DNA of 64,000 nt, taken from the NCBI RefSeq assembly GCF_000812665.2, contig NZ_CP014327.1:4059501-4123500 (forward strand). Reading direction: 5' to 3'. Below, piece after piece: positions 1 through 9,927 of this stretch; the first letter of the stretch is position 1; each line of letters begins with the position of its first letter. The stretch comes from Falsihalocynthiibacter arcticus (lineage in GTDB: Bacteria; Pseudomonadota; Alphaproteobacteria; Rhodobacterales; Rhodobacteraceae). The notes below the pieces were generated by a model, which saw nothing but the letters and a program-made list of their open reading frames with translations, did not search any database and was not told where the DNA came from. Position numbers and translations under genes: made by a program.

Positions 1-454
1 ACGTGAGCCGTGGTGCGATCATCGGTCCTTATGCGCGTCTGCGCCCCGGAGCGGAAATATCCGAGGATGTGCGCATTGGAAATTTCGTTGAAATTAAAAA
101 CGCGACCATCGCTGAAGGGGCCAAAGTAAACCATTTGTCCTATGTCGGCGATGCGTCCGTGGGCTTGCGCAGCAACCTTGGCGCGGGCACCGTCACTTGC
201 AATTACGACGGCGTCATGAAACATCGGACCGAAATCGGCAACGATGTTTTCATCGGCTCGTCAACAATGCTCGTGGCCCCTGTGAGTGTTGGCAATCGGG
301 CAATGACAGCCAGCGGGTCGGTCATCACGACAAACGTGCCCGCCGAAGCCCTCGCAATCGGACGCGCGAAACAAGTCAACAAACTCGGTCTTGCAGAGAA
401 ACTCTTCGCGCGCCTGCAGGCCATCAAAGCGAAAAAATCGGCAGGTAAAAGCTA

Positions 455-455
<1 letters not shown>
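1..455 (+). CDS. glmU: Bifunctional UDP-GlcNAc pyrophosphorylase / glucosamine-1-P acetyltransferase, C-terminal part
   Basis: This is the last ~150 residues of GlmU; the reading frame is open at the left edge, so the uridyltransferase domain lies outside the window. What remains is the left-handed beta-helix acetyltransferase domain, with hexapeptide repeats and the family segments [22 protein letters not shown] (the His matches the catalytic His of the family), [11 protein letters not shown] and the C-terminal ALAIGRAKQ. GlmU acetylates glucosamine-1-P and then forms UDP-GlcNAc in the cytoplasm, feeding peptidoglycan and lipid A. The stop codon overlaps the glmS start by one base (TAATG), so the two genes for amino-sugar supply are translationally coupled. 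The GTG at position 3 is internal, not the start. Confidence 0.96.
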
Positions 456-2265
<1,810 letters not shown>

Positions 2266-2269
<4 letters not shown>

Positions 2270-3012
2270 ATATTGAAACGGCGATGGCCGCGCTTGCGGC
2301 GACAGGAAGCGAAATACAGGCCCTCCAGTTGCGCGCCTATCACAAGGCAGACCGCAAGTATCTTGGGATATCAAACCCAGAGGTTGACGCATGTGTCGCA
2401 ACATGGCGCGCCGAACTTGACGTGCCGCAACGCGTTGAATTAGCACGCGCATTATGGGCCACCGATTGTCACGAAGCACGCATTGCGGCGGCAAAACTCC
2501 TGACGCAAGCGCGCTTGCGCCCCGACGAGGAAGCATGGGATCTCATCACGAGTTGGGTGCCAGATTTTGACGCATGGGCCATTGCGGATCATGCCTGTAT
2601 TGCGGGCCAAAAACGGGTGGTCGTCGACCCTTCGCGCCTTAATGAGGTCGAGACATGGATCGACTCAGATCATATGTGGACCCGACGTGCTGCGCTTGTG
2701 ATCACATTGCCTTGGACTAAACAAAACTTCCCGAAACCCGACGAAATCGCCGCACGTGAGCGCGTTTTGGCATGGGCCGCGCGGATGGTCGACGACAAGG
2801 AATGGTTCATCCAAAAGGCGATTTCGTGGTGGATTCGCGATCTTTCCAAACACGACGTGCCGCGCGCACAGGCATTTTTGAACGAATTTGGTCCACGCCT
2901 CAAACCCTTCGCCCAAAAAGAAGCCACGCGGCACATGAAGGATTACACGGTTCCACACCCCGCCCCAGAAGTCGAAGCCCCAACGTTTTCAGAGGGGTTT
3001 TCCGAAAACTAG
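2266..3012 (+). CDS. DNA alkylation repair protein, AlkD-like
   Basis: This 248-residue protein is entirely helical in character, like the AlkD/HEAT-repeat DNA glycosylase family. Recognisable parts are the N-terminal YHKADRKYLGISNPEVD, then DFDAWAIADH, WTRRAALVITLPW (about residue 140) and DDKEWFIQKAISWWIRDLSKHD (about 180-201), which match the conserved core around the alkyl-base pocket. Family members excise bulky or cationic alkylated bases. It starts in a four-base ATGA overlap with glmS, so it is translationally coupled to it despite having no obvious functional link. Its stop overlaps the stop of the convergent acyl-CoA synthetase by four bases. Assignment is by motif resemblance; the substrate is not known from sequence. 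Confidence 0.82.
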
Positions 3013-4634
3013 CGGTTTCGCAAGGCGCGGCGCATGATTTTACCTGTGGCTGTCATCGGCATGGAGTCGATGGCGGTTACGGATTTTGGCGCGACGTGCG
3101 GGCTAATGCGTGCTTTCACAAGGGCGATCAACTCCTCCTCAAGCCCGTCCCAAATTGCCCCTTCCCTCAAGACGACATAAGCCGTCACGACTTCCGTGCG
3201 CAGCGCGTCGGGTACACCGATCACGGCGGCCATGGCCACAAATGGATGCGACGTCAAACAATTCTCGATTTCACTGGGTCCGATACGATAGCCTGCGGAT
3301 GTGATCACATCGTCGTCACGCGATGAAAAACGGAAAAATCCCTCCGTGTCGCAGGACCCCAGATCGCCCGTTCGCAGCCAATCACCCGTGAATTTCGCGG
3401 CCGTTTCCTCGGGTTTATTCCAATAGCGCAAAAACATTGCGGGATCGGGCGCGTGGATCGCGATTTCGCCAATTTCCCCCGCAGGGACAATATTCCCGTC
3501 AGCGTCTATCACCGCAACTATATGCCCTGGCACCGCGCGCCCCATCGATCCGGGGCGATGTGTGTCGAACGACTTGGCCGAACAGACCACCAAATTACAT
3601 TCCGTTTGCCCGTACAACTCGTTGACGGGAGCCCCCAGTGTTTTCTCAGCCCACATCAACAAATCCGCCCCTAAGCTTTCCCCGCCTGAGCTAATGGTGC
3701 GAATATTCACCCCTTCTGGAACCGGGGTTCCACGCATCAATTTAAGCGCTGTGGGCGGCATAAAGAGATTGCGAATTTGGTAGCGGGCGATCAGCGCGTA
3801 GGCCTCAACGGGGTCAAATTTGCGCATGCGACGACTGATCAGCGGCACACCGTAAAACAGACACGGCATCGCCATATCCATCAACCCGCCGATCCACGCC
3901 CAATCGGCGGGTGTCCAGCCACAATCGCCTTCGATCGGGAAGCCTTGGTGGTGTAATTCAATCGATGGGAGGTGTCCGTAAAGGAACCCGTGTCCGTGCA
4001 AGACCCCTTTGGGATCGCCGGTTGTTCCCGAGGTATAGATCAAGACTGCGGGTGTTTCTGGATGGGTCATTTCGCAGTCGAACGCGTCGTCATTTGCGTT
4101 GATTTCCTCCCAAAGGGACCGCACATCCCCTATGGCGGCTTCGGTTGAGTAAACCGTTTTCAAATCCGGCAAGTCGTTCCTTATTTTCGCAATCTTTTCA
4201 ATACTCTCCCCATCAGTGACAACCACTCGCGCGCCACTATCCTGCAACCGGTATGTCAGGGCATCTTCGCCAAACAACGTAAAAAGTGGCAGGACAACCG
4301 CTCCCAATTTGTAAGCTGCAAAATGGGCCAACAAAACTGCGGGACCTTGGGGCAAAAGAACCGCAACCCGGTCCCCCCGCGATACACCCTGTGCCGCAAA
4401 CGCCCCTGCCAAACGGTTTGAGGCGCGCCTCAAACCGTCATAGGTCCAGCGCTCTTCGCTGCCATCCTCGGCAACATGAATGACGGCCACTTTGTCAGGG
4501 TGCGAGCGCGCCCAACTGTCACAACAGGCCTCGGCAATATTGAGGTCCTGCGGGATATCCCAACGGAACGCGTCGCGCAGTTCGTCCCAACTTGGCACCG
4601 CATTGCCGCTCACATCAATCAATCGTCGAGACAT
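3009..4634 (-). CDS. AMP-binding acyl-CoA synthetase (acetyl/medium-chain type)
   Basis: The protein has 541 residues and a complete adenylate-forming enzyme layout. The phosphate-binding loop TSGTTGDPKG is at 201-210, YGQTE at 341-345, RTGD at 421-424 and the hinge region at ~440. The C-terminal MTATGKIMRR carries the catalytic Lys near residue 532. It activates a carboxylic acid to acyl-AMP and then to acyl-CoA. The order of motifs and GESLGADLLMWAE resemble the acetyl-CoA synthetase-like branch seen next to fatty or branched-acid metabolism, but chain length cannot be read from sequence. The start is the Met at 4634, preceded by GGGAGGG, a good ribosome-binding site. The gene stands alone, convergent with the AlkD-like gene. 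Confidence 0.9.
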   Translation of the reverse strand: MSRRLIDVSGNAVPSWDELRDAFRWDIPQDLNIAEACCDSWARSHPDKVAVIHVAEDGSEERWTYDGLRRASNRLAGAFAAQGVSRGDRVAVLLPQGPAVLLAHFAAYKLGAVVLPLFTLFGEDALTYRLQDSGARVVVTDGESIEKIAKIRNDLPDLKTVYSTEAAIGDVRSLWEEINANDDAFDCEMTHPETPAVLIYTSGTTGDPKGVLHGHGFLYGHLPSIELHHQGFPIEGDCGWTPADWAWIGGLMDMAMPCLFYGVPLISRRMRKFDPVEAYALIARYQIRNLFMPPTALKLMRGTPVPEGVNIRTISSGGESLGADLLMWAEKTLGAPVNELYGQTECNLVVCSAKSFDTHRPGSMGRAVPGHIVAVIDADGNIVPAGEIGEIAIHAPDPAMFLRYWNKPEETAAKFTGDWLRTGDLGSCDTEGFFRFSSRDDDVITSAGYRIGPSEIENCLTSHPFVAMAAVIGVPDALRTEVVTAYVVLREGAIWDGLEEELIALVKARISPHVAPKSVTAIDSMPMTATGKIMRRALRNR

Positions 4635-4841
4635 GCACCCCTCCCAAGGCAGAACTTATGCAAACTAAGTAATTGTAATAAAATAACTCTACCTGTCTTT
4701 GTCCGTATTTTGTCACAACAATTTCTGGGGTGTCTCAAATAAAAGGAACTTATCCAAAAATAGGTAACGGTGAGGCTGCCCGTCCTGTCAGGCACCTATG
4801 CCATATTATGATTCGCAACCCTCAAATAGGAGAAATTGAAT
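4635..4841. other. Intergenic region, divergent start region
   Basis: This AT-rich spacer lies between the acyl-CoA synthetase start (minus) and the broken reading frame at 4842 (plus). It should hold the synthetase promoter. I see no convincing paired -35/-10 boxes, hairpin terminator or RNA gene. Confidence 0.5.
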
Positions 4842-5189
4842 ATGCGATTAACAGAAATTGAACGCGCGGCACTCTTGTCGCTGCCCCCTGTTGCCTTTGA
4901 GCGTTTTTTGTAACGCCATTGAGATATTCCCCCCGCTCAAGGGCAACTTTGGCAACAAGGCCAAGACTGAAATCAGCATCGCCAGCGCGTAGGATAAACG
5001 GTCAGCACAGCGCGGTGGAAAACTGCTTAACGATTACTCTCTGCCGCTGTTTTCGTTCACGGGCTCTAGCCAAATTTCACGCGTGATGGCGAAGGAAAGT
5101 ATCGCGGCTTTAGTACTTGGTATTCTGGCATTAGGGAACGGCTATTACCTGCATTCACGGAGGTTATTTCAAGCAAAGGCTTCGGACTA
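4842..5189 (+). pseudogene. Decayed gene of unknown function, truncated by an IS element
   Basis: An ATG at 4842 follows a good Shine-Dalgarno (AGGAGA, 4828-4833) but the frame stops after 23 codons at 4913. Removing one T from the T run just before that stop opens a continuous frame (CNAIEIFPPLKGNFGNK and so on) to a TAG at 4990-4992. The same frame then stays open (LLNDYSLPLFSF, then a hydrophobic stretch ALVLGILALGNGYYL that could be a membrane segment) to the IS boundary. One frameshift, one nonsense codon and an IS junction indicate a dead gene. I do not recognise the family. The hydrophobic stretch suggests a membrane protein, but this is weak. Confidence 0.45.
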
Positions 5190-5204
5190 TGCTCAGGCCT
5201 CATA
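5188..5204. repeat. IS terminal inverted repeat (transposase end side) with TA duplication
   Basis: Read on the plus strand it is TA followed by TGCTCAGGCCTCATA. It includes the transposase stop codon (5200-5202). It matches the opposite end over GCTCAGG. Confidence 0.72.
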
Positions 5205-5785
5205 ACCAAAATAGGACTGTAGCAGCGAGTGCGATTGCGGAGATGAAGAGGTTAGGGCATCGCTGAGAGGGTTGACCTGCGGTTATAATGAAATGAATTG
5301 GGCGACCTTTGGTGTAAGGGATTGCATGCAATTTGGTGTTCATTCCACCCTTTGTGAGCCCGATTAGGCGAGCAGTCCCCCCTTCTTCAACCGTAGGCTT
5401 GAAGCCGTACGGTGAGCCTTGAGGTCGGTCGCATCAATTGAGATTGTCGAGTTGTCAGGTGCCTCAGAAGCTATACCAGCCATAGTGTTGGTGAAAACAC
5501 CCATATCACTCCAACGCTTCCACCTATTGTGTAGTGTCTTGGGATGGCCATAAGCCGCAGGCGCATCACACCATCGTAACCCATTGCGATTTATAAAAAT
5601 AACACCACTCAAAACCCGCCTGTCATCAACTCGCGCTCGTCCCCTTGCTTTTGGAAAATAGGGCTGAAGGCGGACCATTTGCGCTTCCGTTAACCAATAA
5701 AGATGGCTCATAAAACCCCCATCTGACTCAGCTTTGTGAATCAGATACATCAATAATTCGAAACTCACTTAATACGTCCTGAGCC
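5190..5785 (-). mobile_element. Internally deleted IS5-family (IS427-like) insertion sequence
   Basis: Terminal inverted repeats can be seen: reading inward, GGCTCAGGACGTATTAA from 5785 and TGCTCAGGCCTCATAA from 5190, identical over GCTCAGG and largely similar beyond. TA flanks both ends (5188-5189 and 5786-5787), the target duplication expected of the IS427 group. Inside is a transposase whose N- and C-terminal ends are present but whose middle is missing. The element is ~596 bp, shorter than the ~800 bp or more usual in this group, so it cannot move by its own transposase. It has inserted in or beside the decayed gene on its left. Confidence 0.82.
5200..5711 (-). pseudogene. IS5-family transposase, frameshifted and internally deleted
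   Basis: I take the start at 5711 (MSHLYWLTEAQM), the typical N-terminus of this two-frame transposase; an in-frame Met at 5768 lies too close to the terminal repeat. The first frame holds the DUF4096-type domain (RVLSGVIFINRNGLRWCDAP, then SIDATDLKAHRTASS with the first catalytic Asp). It runs into a run of six G where the family normally shifts to -1. In that frame RLIGLTKGGMNTKLHAI continues to FIITAGQ. It then jumps straight to RCPNLFISAIALAATVLFW-L-stop, the normal extreme C-terminus. The missing centre removes the remaining DDE catalytic residues, so the enzyme is dead. Confidence 0.82.
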
Positions 5786-5787
5786 TA
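5771..5787. repeat. IS terminal inverted repeat (transposase start side) with TA duplication
   Basis: Read on the minus strand it is TA followed by GGCTCAGGACGTATT. It pairs with the repeat at the other end (5188-5204), sharing TA-N-GCTCAGG-N-C. Position and TA flank fit the IS427 group of IS5. Confidence 0.75.
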
Positions 5788-5874
5788 CCAAAGGACATTA
5801 GGAAGCCTTTTAAAATGGTCGTGGAGGAATTATTGTTTTCTCTTAACGCAAATCCAAATAATTTAGAGCAAGTG

Positions 5875-5951
5875 AGATAGCGAACCTATCTACACGAGTT
5901 CACGCGGGATCCAGTTTTCAGGGGTAAACGACTATCTACGGCGAAAGATAG
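5875..5951. repeat. Cluster of four AGATAG/CTATCT half-sites in two inverted pairs
   Basis: AGATAG (5875-5880) is followed after 5 bases by its complement CTATCT (5886-5891). 40 bases further on, CTATCT (5932-5937) is followed after 8 bases by AGATAG (5946-5951). Both AGATAG copies continue as CG and both CTATCT copies continue as AC. This could be a protein-binding array, a recombination site or two small hairpins. It lies in the gene-poor zone beside the IS remnant. Function unknown. Confidence 0.5.
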
Positions 5952-5961
5952 CGGCGCGTTT

Positions 5962-6417
5962 TTACGTACTGCCAAACAGAGGGTCAAGGCGGCGAATGTC
6001 GCCCTCTTGGGCGCTTTCGGTGGCCTTTTTCAGCCGGTGCATCATCCTGTCATCATCCAATCTGAAAACCGCTTTGGCCATGCCAGCCGGAGATTTGCCG
6101 AACTATGTTTTTGCTGGGGAAGTACGCACCAAATTGGTGAACCATTTTTCAACTCGCCCCTGTGTTATATAAGCAAGGCGTGTAACGGCCCCAAAAGCCC
6201 CAGAAATCACATTGGCAACACTTCTGAATTGCGAGATTTTCTTATGCGACAAGGTGTCGGTATACTCAAGCTTCATTTCAACCCAACCCTGACCAGCAGC
6301 GCCTACCGTCAAGTCGGTTAAAATTCTTTGCGAAGAAGCAGCCACCGATTGCGCTTTGGAAGGAGCGCCGACCGCAATCCATGTCAGACGCGATTTGGAA
6401 GCTTGGGACTGCTTCAA
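5962..6417 (-). pseudogene. Unknown reading frame interrupted by an in-frame TAG
   Basis: A minus-strand frame opens with ATG at 6417 and stops at a TAG at 6103-6105 after 104 codons. The same frame then stays open for 46 more codons (GMAKAVFRLDDDRMMHRLKK, then GDIRRLDPLFGST) to a TAA at 5962-5964. The second part looks like real soluble protein sequence. A more plausible start for the first part is the internal MKLEYTDTLSHKKI. I recognise no family. It may be a gene killed by a nonsense mutation, two small genes, or chance. The zone around it is clearly decayed, which favours a pseudogene. Confidence 0.35.
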
Positions 6418-6474
6418 ATTGAAATTACTCGATTGTGACTTGCTCCCTGTTCGGCACGGGCATAGGCTCGCTAC

Positions 6475-7479
6475 ATGACTGATCCCCTTATTGACCCCTT
6501 CTTGCGCCCGATCACATATTTGCGTCTGTCCGTAACAGACCGCTGTGATTTTAGGTGTGTCTACTGCATGTCCGAAGTGATGAATTTCCTGCCTAAAAAA
6601 GAGCTTCTAACTCTTGAGGAATTGGATCGCTTGTCCTCGGCCTTCATCGGCCTTGGGGTGCGTAAATTGCGCATCACTGGCGGTGAACCTTTGGTGCGGC
6701 GTGGTATCATGAGCTACTTTGAGTCCATGTCACGCCACCTGAAAAGTGGCGCGTTGGATGAGCTTACCCTCACCACAAACGGCTCACAATTGTCCAAATA
6801 CGCGCAGGAATTGGCCGGATATGGGGTTAAGCGGATCAATGTCTCACTCGACACATTGAATGAAGAAAAATTTGCTGAGGTCACCCGCTGGGGGCGCTTA
6901 AACCAAGTACTTGAGGGGATTGAGGCCGCGCTTAACGCGGGGCTAAAGGTCAAACTCAACACCGTGGCCCTCAAGGGGTTCAACGAGAATGAATTGTTTA
7001 CCCTCACCGAGTTTTGCGCCGCGCGCGACATGGATTTGACCTTCATTGAGGTCATGCCGATGGGCGACATCGGCGAACTGGAACGGATCGGCCAATTCTG
7101 GTCGCTGGAGGAGCTGCGCTCCACGCTGGCAACGAAATATACACTGGCCGATTTGCCCGATCGCACGGGCGGCCCCGCGCGGTATGTACGGATTGGCGAA
7201 ACGCGGCAACGGGTTGGTTTCATCACGCCCCTAAGCCATAATTTCTGTGAAAGCTGCAATCGCGTGCGCGTCACTTGTACGGGCGAAATTTACACCTGCC
7301 TCGGCCAAGAAGGCAAATCCGACCTGCGTGCGCCCCTGCGTGCCAGCGAAGGCGACGAAGGCCTCCTACATGCCATTCGCGAGGCAATTGCGCTTAAACC
7401 CAAGGGGCACGACTTCGATTATTCGCGCCAAAAGCTCGGCGGCCAAATGACCCGCCACATGAGCCACACAGGCGGATAA
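6475..7479 (+). CDS. moaA: GTP 3',8-cyclase (molybdenum cofactor biosynthesis protein A)
   Basis: This 334-residue radical SAM enzyme makes (8S)-3',8-cyclo-7,8-dihydroguanosine 5'-triphosphate from GTP, the first step of molybdopterin synthesis. The N-terminal cluster motif Cys24-X3-Cys28-X2-Cys31 is present, followed by the GGEP segment ([10 protein letters not shown]). The C-terminal [4Fe-4S] motif Cys-X2-Cys-X13-Cys is complete ([10 protein letters not shown] ... YTCLG). The conserved C-terminal Gly-Gly tail is intact (SHTGG), so the enzyme should be active. It stands alone here without other moa genes, and a strong hairpin follows it. The ATG at 6475 fits the family N-terminus ([19 protein letters not shown]). 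Confidence 0.96.
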   Translation: MTDPLIDPFLRPITYLRLSVTDRCDFRCVYCMSEVMNFLPKKELLTLEELDRLSSAFIGLGVRKLRITGGEPLVRRGIMSYFESMSRHLKSGALDELTLTTNGSQLSKYAQELAGYGVKRINVSLDTLNEEKFAEVTRWGRLNQVLEGIEAALNAGLKVKLNTVALKGFNENELFTLTEFCAARDMDLTFIEVMPMGDIGELERIGQFWSLEELRSTLATKYTLADLPDRTGGPARYVRIGETRQRVGFITPLSHNFCESCNRVRVTCTGEIYTCLGQEGKSDLRAPLRASEGDEGLLHAIREAIALKPKGHDFDYSRQKLGGQMTRHMSHTGG

Positions 7480-7506
7480 CCCCCGCTTCCTGCGCCAATT
7501 GGAATG

Positions 7507-7547
7507 AAAAAGGCCGGCCCAACGTATTTGTCGTGGCCGGCCTTTTT
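7507..7547. terminator. Bidirectional intrinsic terminator after moaA
   Basis: AAAAAGGCCGGCC pairs perfectly with GGCCGGCCTTTTT across a 15-base loop. A T run on both strands lets it serve moaA (plus) and the M20 hydrolase (minus), which converge here. Confidence 0.9.
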
Positions 7548-7564
7548 GTGTTTTTGCGACAGAA

Positions 7565-8725
7565 TTAAACGGGCATCCGGCTTTCTGCCATTTCAACCCA
7601 CCAGCTACATCCCGCAGGAATCGCGTTGTCGTCGAAATTATATTTAGGGTGGTGCACGGCTGCCGTGTCGCCATTGCCCATCAAAATATACGCTCCGGGA
7701 CGTTCTTCGAGCATGAAGGCGAAATCTTCGCCGCCCATGACCAACGGTGCATCCGCACAAGCCCCAGAGACTTTCTCGGCCGCTTTTACTGCGTATTCGG
7801 TTTCAACCTCGTGGTTCACCATCACGGGATAGCCGCGCATGTATTTCACTTCGGCGGTGCCGCCCAACGCTTGAGCCGTCAGGGGCGCAATCGCTTTGAT
7901 GCGTTCTTCTGCCAAATCGCGGACATCGTTTGATAGCGTGCGCACTGTCCCTTTTAGGTGCACCTTCTGTGGGATTACATTGAAGGCCTTACTCTCGGTT
8001 TCAAAGCTGGTCACCGAAACCACAACCTGCTCCACAGGATCCACATTACGGCTGGCGATGGTTTGCAGCGAGAGCACGATTTGGCTGGCGAGTACGGTAG
8101 TGTCCACAACTTCCTGTGGCTTAGCCGCGTGTCCGCCCTTGCCCTCTACGAAGATTTCGAACTGGTCCGTGGCGGCAAAAAACGCGCCTGGACGGATGGC
8201 AAAACTTCCCAGCGCATGGCCGGGCCAGTTGTGCATGCCATAGACCTCTTGGATGTTCCAGCGGTCCATCATGCCGTCTTCACACATCTCGCGCCCACCG
8301 CCACCGCCTTCTTCTGCGGGTTGGAAAATCACGATTGTTGTGCCGTCAAAATTGCGGGTTTCGCACAGGTATTTCGCCGCGCCAAGCAACATCGCCGTAT
8401 GCCCATCATGGCCACAAGCGTGCATCGCCCCGGGAGTTTGGCTGGCGTATTCCACCCCAGTATCCTCAAGGATCGGCAAGGCATCCATATCAGCACGCAG
8501 GCCAATGACCTTATTTTTTGTGTCGGACTTGCCCCTGATTACCCCAACAACACCGGTGCGGCCAATGCCTTCGACAACTTCATCACAACCAAATTCCCGC
8601 AGAAGTTCGGCAACGCGAGCCGAGGTCCGGTGCGTTTCAAACAGGATTTCAGGGTGGGTGTGAAAGTCACGGCGCCATTCTGTAATTTCGGATAAAAGTT
8701 CGGAAAAACGGTTCTTTACGGGCAT
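7565..8725 (-). CDS. M20 family amidohydrolase (hippurate hydrolase / N-acyl amino acid deacylase type)
   Basis: This 386-residue metallopeptidase belongs to the M20D branch. It shows FHTHPE (21-26), GLRADMDALPI (75-85), the metal motif HACGHDGHT (102-110), the general-base segment QPAEEGGGG, the dimerisation lid (GKGGHAAKPQ) and a late metal-binding GGEDFAFML. Family members cleave amide bonds of N-acyl or N-aroyl amino acids, or the small amides of auxin and peptidoglycan breakdown; the substrate cannot be fixed from sequence. It starts only three bases after the argE stop, so the two deacylases are co-transcribed, downstream of the peptide-ABC ATPase gene. It probably acts in the cytoplasm, as no signal peptide is seen. 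Confidence 0.9.
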   Translation of the reverse strand: MPVKNRFSELLSEITEWRRDFHTHPEILFETHRTSARVAELLREFGCDEVVEGIGRTGVVGVIRGKSDTKNKVIGLRADMDALPILEDTGVEYASQTPGAMHACGHDGHTAMLLGAAKYLCETRNFDGTTIVIFQPAEEGGGGGREMCEDGMMDRWNIQEVYGMHNWPGHALGSFAIRPGAFFAATDQFEIFVEGKGGHAAKPQEVVDTTVLASQIVLSLQTIASRNVDPVEQVVVSVTSFETESKAFNVIPQKVHLKGTVRTLSNDVRDLAEERIKAIAPLTAQALGGTAEVKYMRGYPVMVNHEVETEYAVKAAEKVSGACADAPLVMGGEDFAFMLEERPGAYILMGNGDTAAVHHPKYNFDDNAIPAGCSWWVEMAESRMPV

Positions 8726-8728
8726 ATC

Positions 8729-9892
8729 TTAATCCTGTGCGAGATGTGTAATAAGTCGTCTCATAAAGGCTTCTCCGGCCTCTAGTTGACGGATTTCTAA
8801 AAATTCGTTTGGTTGATGCGCCTGTGCAATATCGCCGGGCCCACAGACAACCGCCGAATGGCCACCCTCCTGAAATTGCCCAGCTTCTGTGGCATAAGAA
8901 ACCGCATGCGTGGCGTTGTCCCCCGTTAAAGTACGGACGAGAGTTTCGGCGGCACCATTCACCTCAGGCGCCAAAGGAGGAACGCCAAAATCGGGAGAAA
9001 TATCAATGCCGGTTTCGGAGTGGATGGCCTGCATTTCGGCCTCAATCTCTGAAACCTTCGCGCGCAAACGCTCTTCCCACATCCCTGTCGTCTCGCCGGG
9101 TACAACCCGAAAGGAGATGTCGAAATAGCAATCTTTGGCGGTGATGTTATGGGCCGTCCCTCCAGAAATTTTTCCAACGTGCGCCGTCGTATAGGGCGGA
9201 TCAAATTCTGCGGCCAAGGGGCTGGGTTCTGTCTCAGCGTGCTTTGCATTCACAGCACTGGCCCACTGGATCAAGTCAGCACCAAACATGATTGCGGACA
9301 CACCTCTGTGGATAAGGGAGCTGTGCACTTCAAAACCGCGCACATGGATTTTAAACCCGATACCGCCCTTATGACTGGTGACCGTTTTCATACTCGACGG
9401 CTCGCCAATAATCGCTGCCTGCGCCTTGGGAAGGGACGCCATCGCCGCAATCATCGGCGGGGCCCCAATACAGCCGATTTCCTCGTCATAGGACAAGGCA
9501 ATTTGCAACGGGCGCTTGATACCCGCCGCCAGCGCATGCGGAACCGCCCAAAGCGCGAGGGCGTCAAACCCTTTCATATCCGCAGTGCCACGCCCGTAAA
9601 GTTTGCCGTCTTTTTCGACCACTTCAAACGGGTCAGTATGCCATGCTTGGCCCGCTACGGGCACAACGTCGGTATGCCCCGAAAGGATCACTCCGCCCGC
9701 CACCTTTGGGCCGACATTCGCAAAGAGCGAGGCCTTCTCGCCGGTTTCATCATAGACGCGAAAAGCCTCAACACCGTGACTGTTCAAATAGGTTTCAACC
9801 CATTCAACAAGCGGCAAGTTCGACCGATCGCTGACGGTGTTAAAACTCACCAGTTTTTCAAGGATCTCTCGGGCAGTCAGGGATATACCCAT
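8729..9892 (-). CDS. argE: Acetylornithine deacetylase (M20A family)
   Basis: The protein has 387 residues. SGHTDVVP (71-78), YGRGTADMKGF (99-109), SYDEEIGCIG, the dimerisation segment and the C-terminal CGPGDIAQAHQPNEF are the ArgE signature set. The family removes the acetyl group from N2-acetylornithine in arginine synthesis, using two zinc ions. ArgE relatives also act on other N-acyl amino acids. Its place between a peptide-ABC ATPase and a second M20 deacylase suggests a salvage role is as likely as arginine synthesis. The start (9892) has a clear GGAG Shine-Dalgarno, and immediately upstream sits a long palindrome (9902-9923). The family name is secure; the physiological substrate is inferred. 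Confidence 0.85.
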   Translation of the reverse strand: MGISLTAREILEKLVSFNTVSDRSNLPLVEWVETYLNSHGVEAFRVYDETGEKASLFANVGPKVAGGVILSGHTDVVPVAGQAWHTDPFEVVEKDGKLYGRGTADMKGFDALALWAVPHALAAGIKRPLQIALSYDEEIGCIGAPPMIAAMASLPKAQAAIIGEPSSMKTVTSHKGGIGFKIHVRGFEVHSSLIHRGVSAIMFGADLIQWASAVNAKHAETEPSPLAAEFDPPYTTAHVGKISGGTAHNITAKDCYFDISFRVVPGETTGMWEERLRAKVSEIEAEMQAIHSETGIDISPDFGVPPLAPEVNGAAETLVRTLTGDNATHAVSYATEAGQFQEGGHSAVVCGPGDIAQAHQPNEFLEIRQLEAGEAFMRRLITHLAQD

Positions 9893-9901
9893 GTAAACTC
9901 C

Positions 9902-9923
9902 TTACCTTAAGTGCTTAAGGTAA
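9902..9923. promoter_or_regulatory. 10-bp perfect inverted repeat abutting the argE ribosome-binding site
   Basis: TTACCTTAAG and its exact complement CTTAAGGTAA are separated by only two bases. The repeat ends about 10 bases before the argE start and its right arm runs into the Shine-Dalgarno. As DNA it looks like an operator; as RNA it could form a small hairpin next to the ribosome-binding site. It has no T run, so it is not a terminator. Confidence 0.6.
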
Positions 9924-9927
9924 ATTA

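Larger units (their letters stand above)
5786..6474. other. Gene-poor region between IS remnant and moaA
   Basis: Nearly 700 bases hold no gene I can name. They contain the hexamer cluster (5875-5951) and a minus-strand reading frame interrupted by an amber codon (5962-6417). The last ~60 bases should hold the moaA promoter. I looked for a molybdenum-cofactor riboswitch fold ahead of moaA and could not support one. Confidence 0.5.

Noticed and set aside
1-454. glmS ribozyme upstream of glmS
   Set aside because: glmU overlaps the glmS start by one base, and the ribozyme belongs to Gram-positive lineages.
5340-5400. Frameshift in the IS transposase as evidence of decay
   Set aside because: The -1 shift at the G run is normal for this IS group; the deletion of the core is the real damage.
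6007-6321. Plus-strand 104-codon reading frame upstream of moaA
   Set aside because: It mirrors the minus-strand frame, shows no family resemblance, and has no good ribosome-binding site.
6418-6474. Molybdenum-cofactor riboswitch before moaA
   Set aside because: The leader is short and I could not draw a convincing conserved fold.
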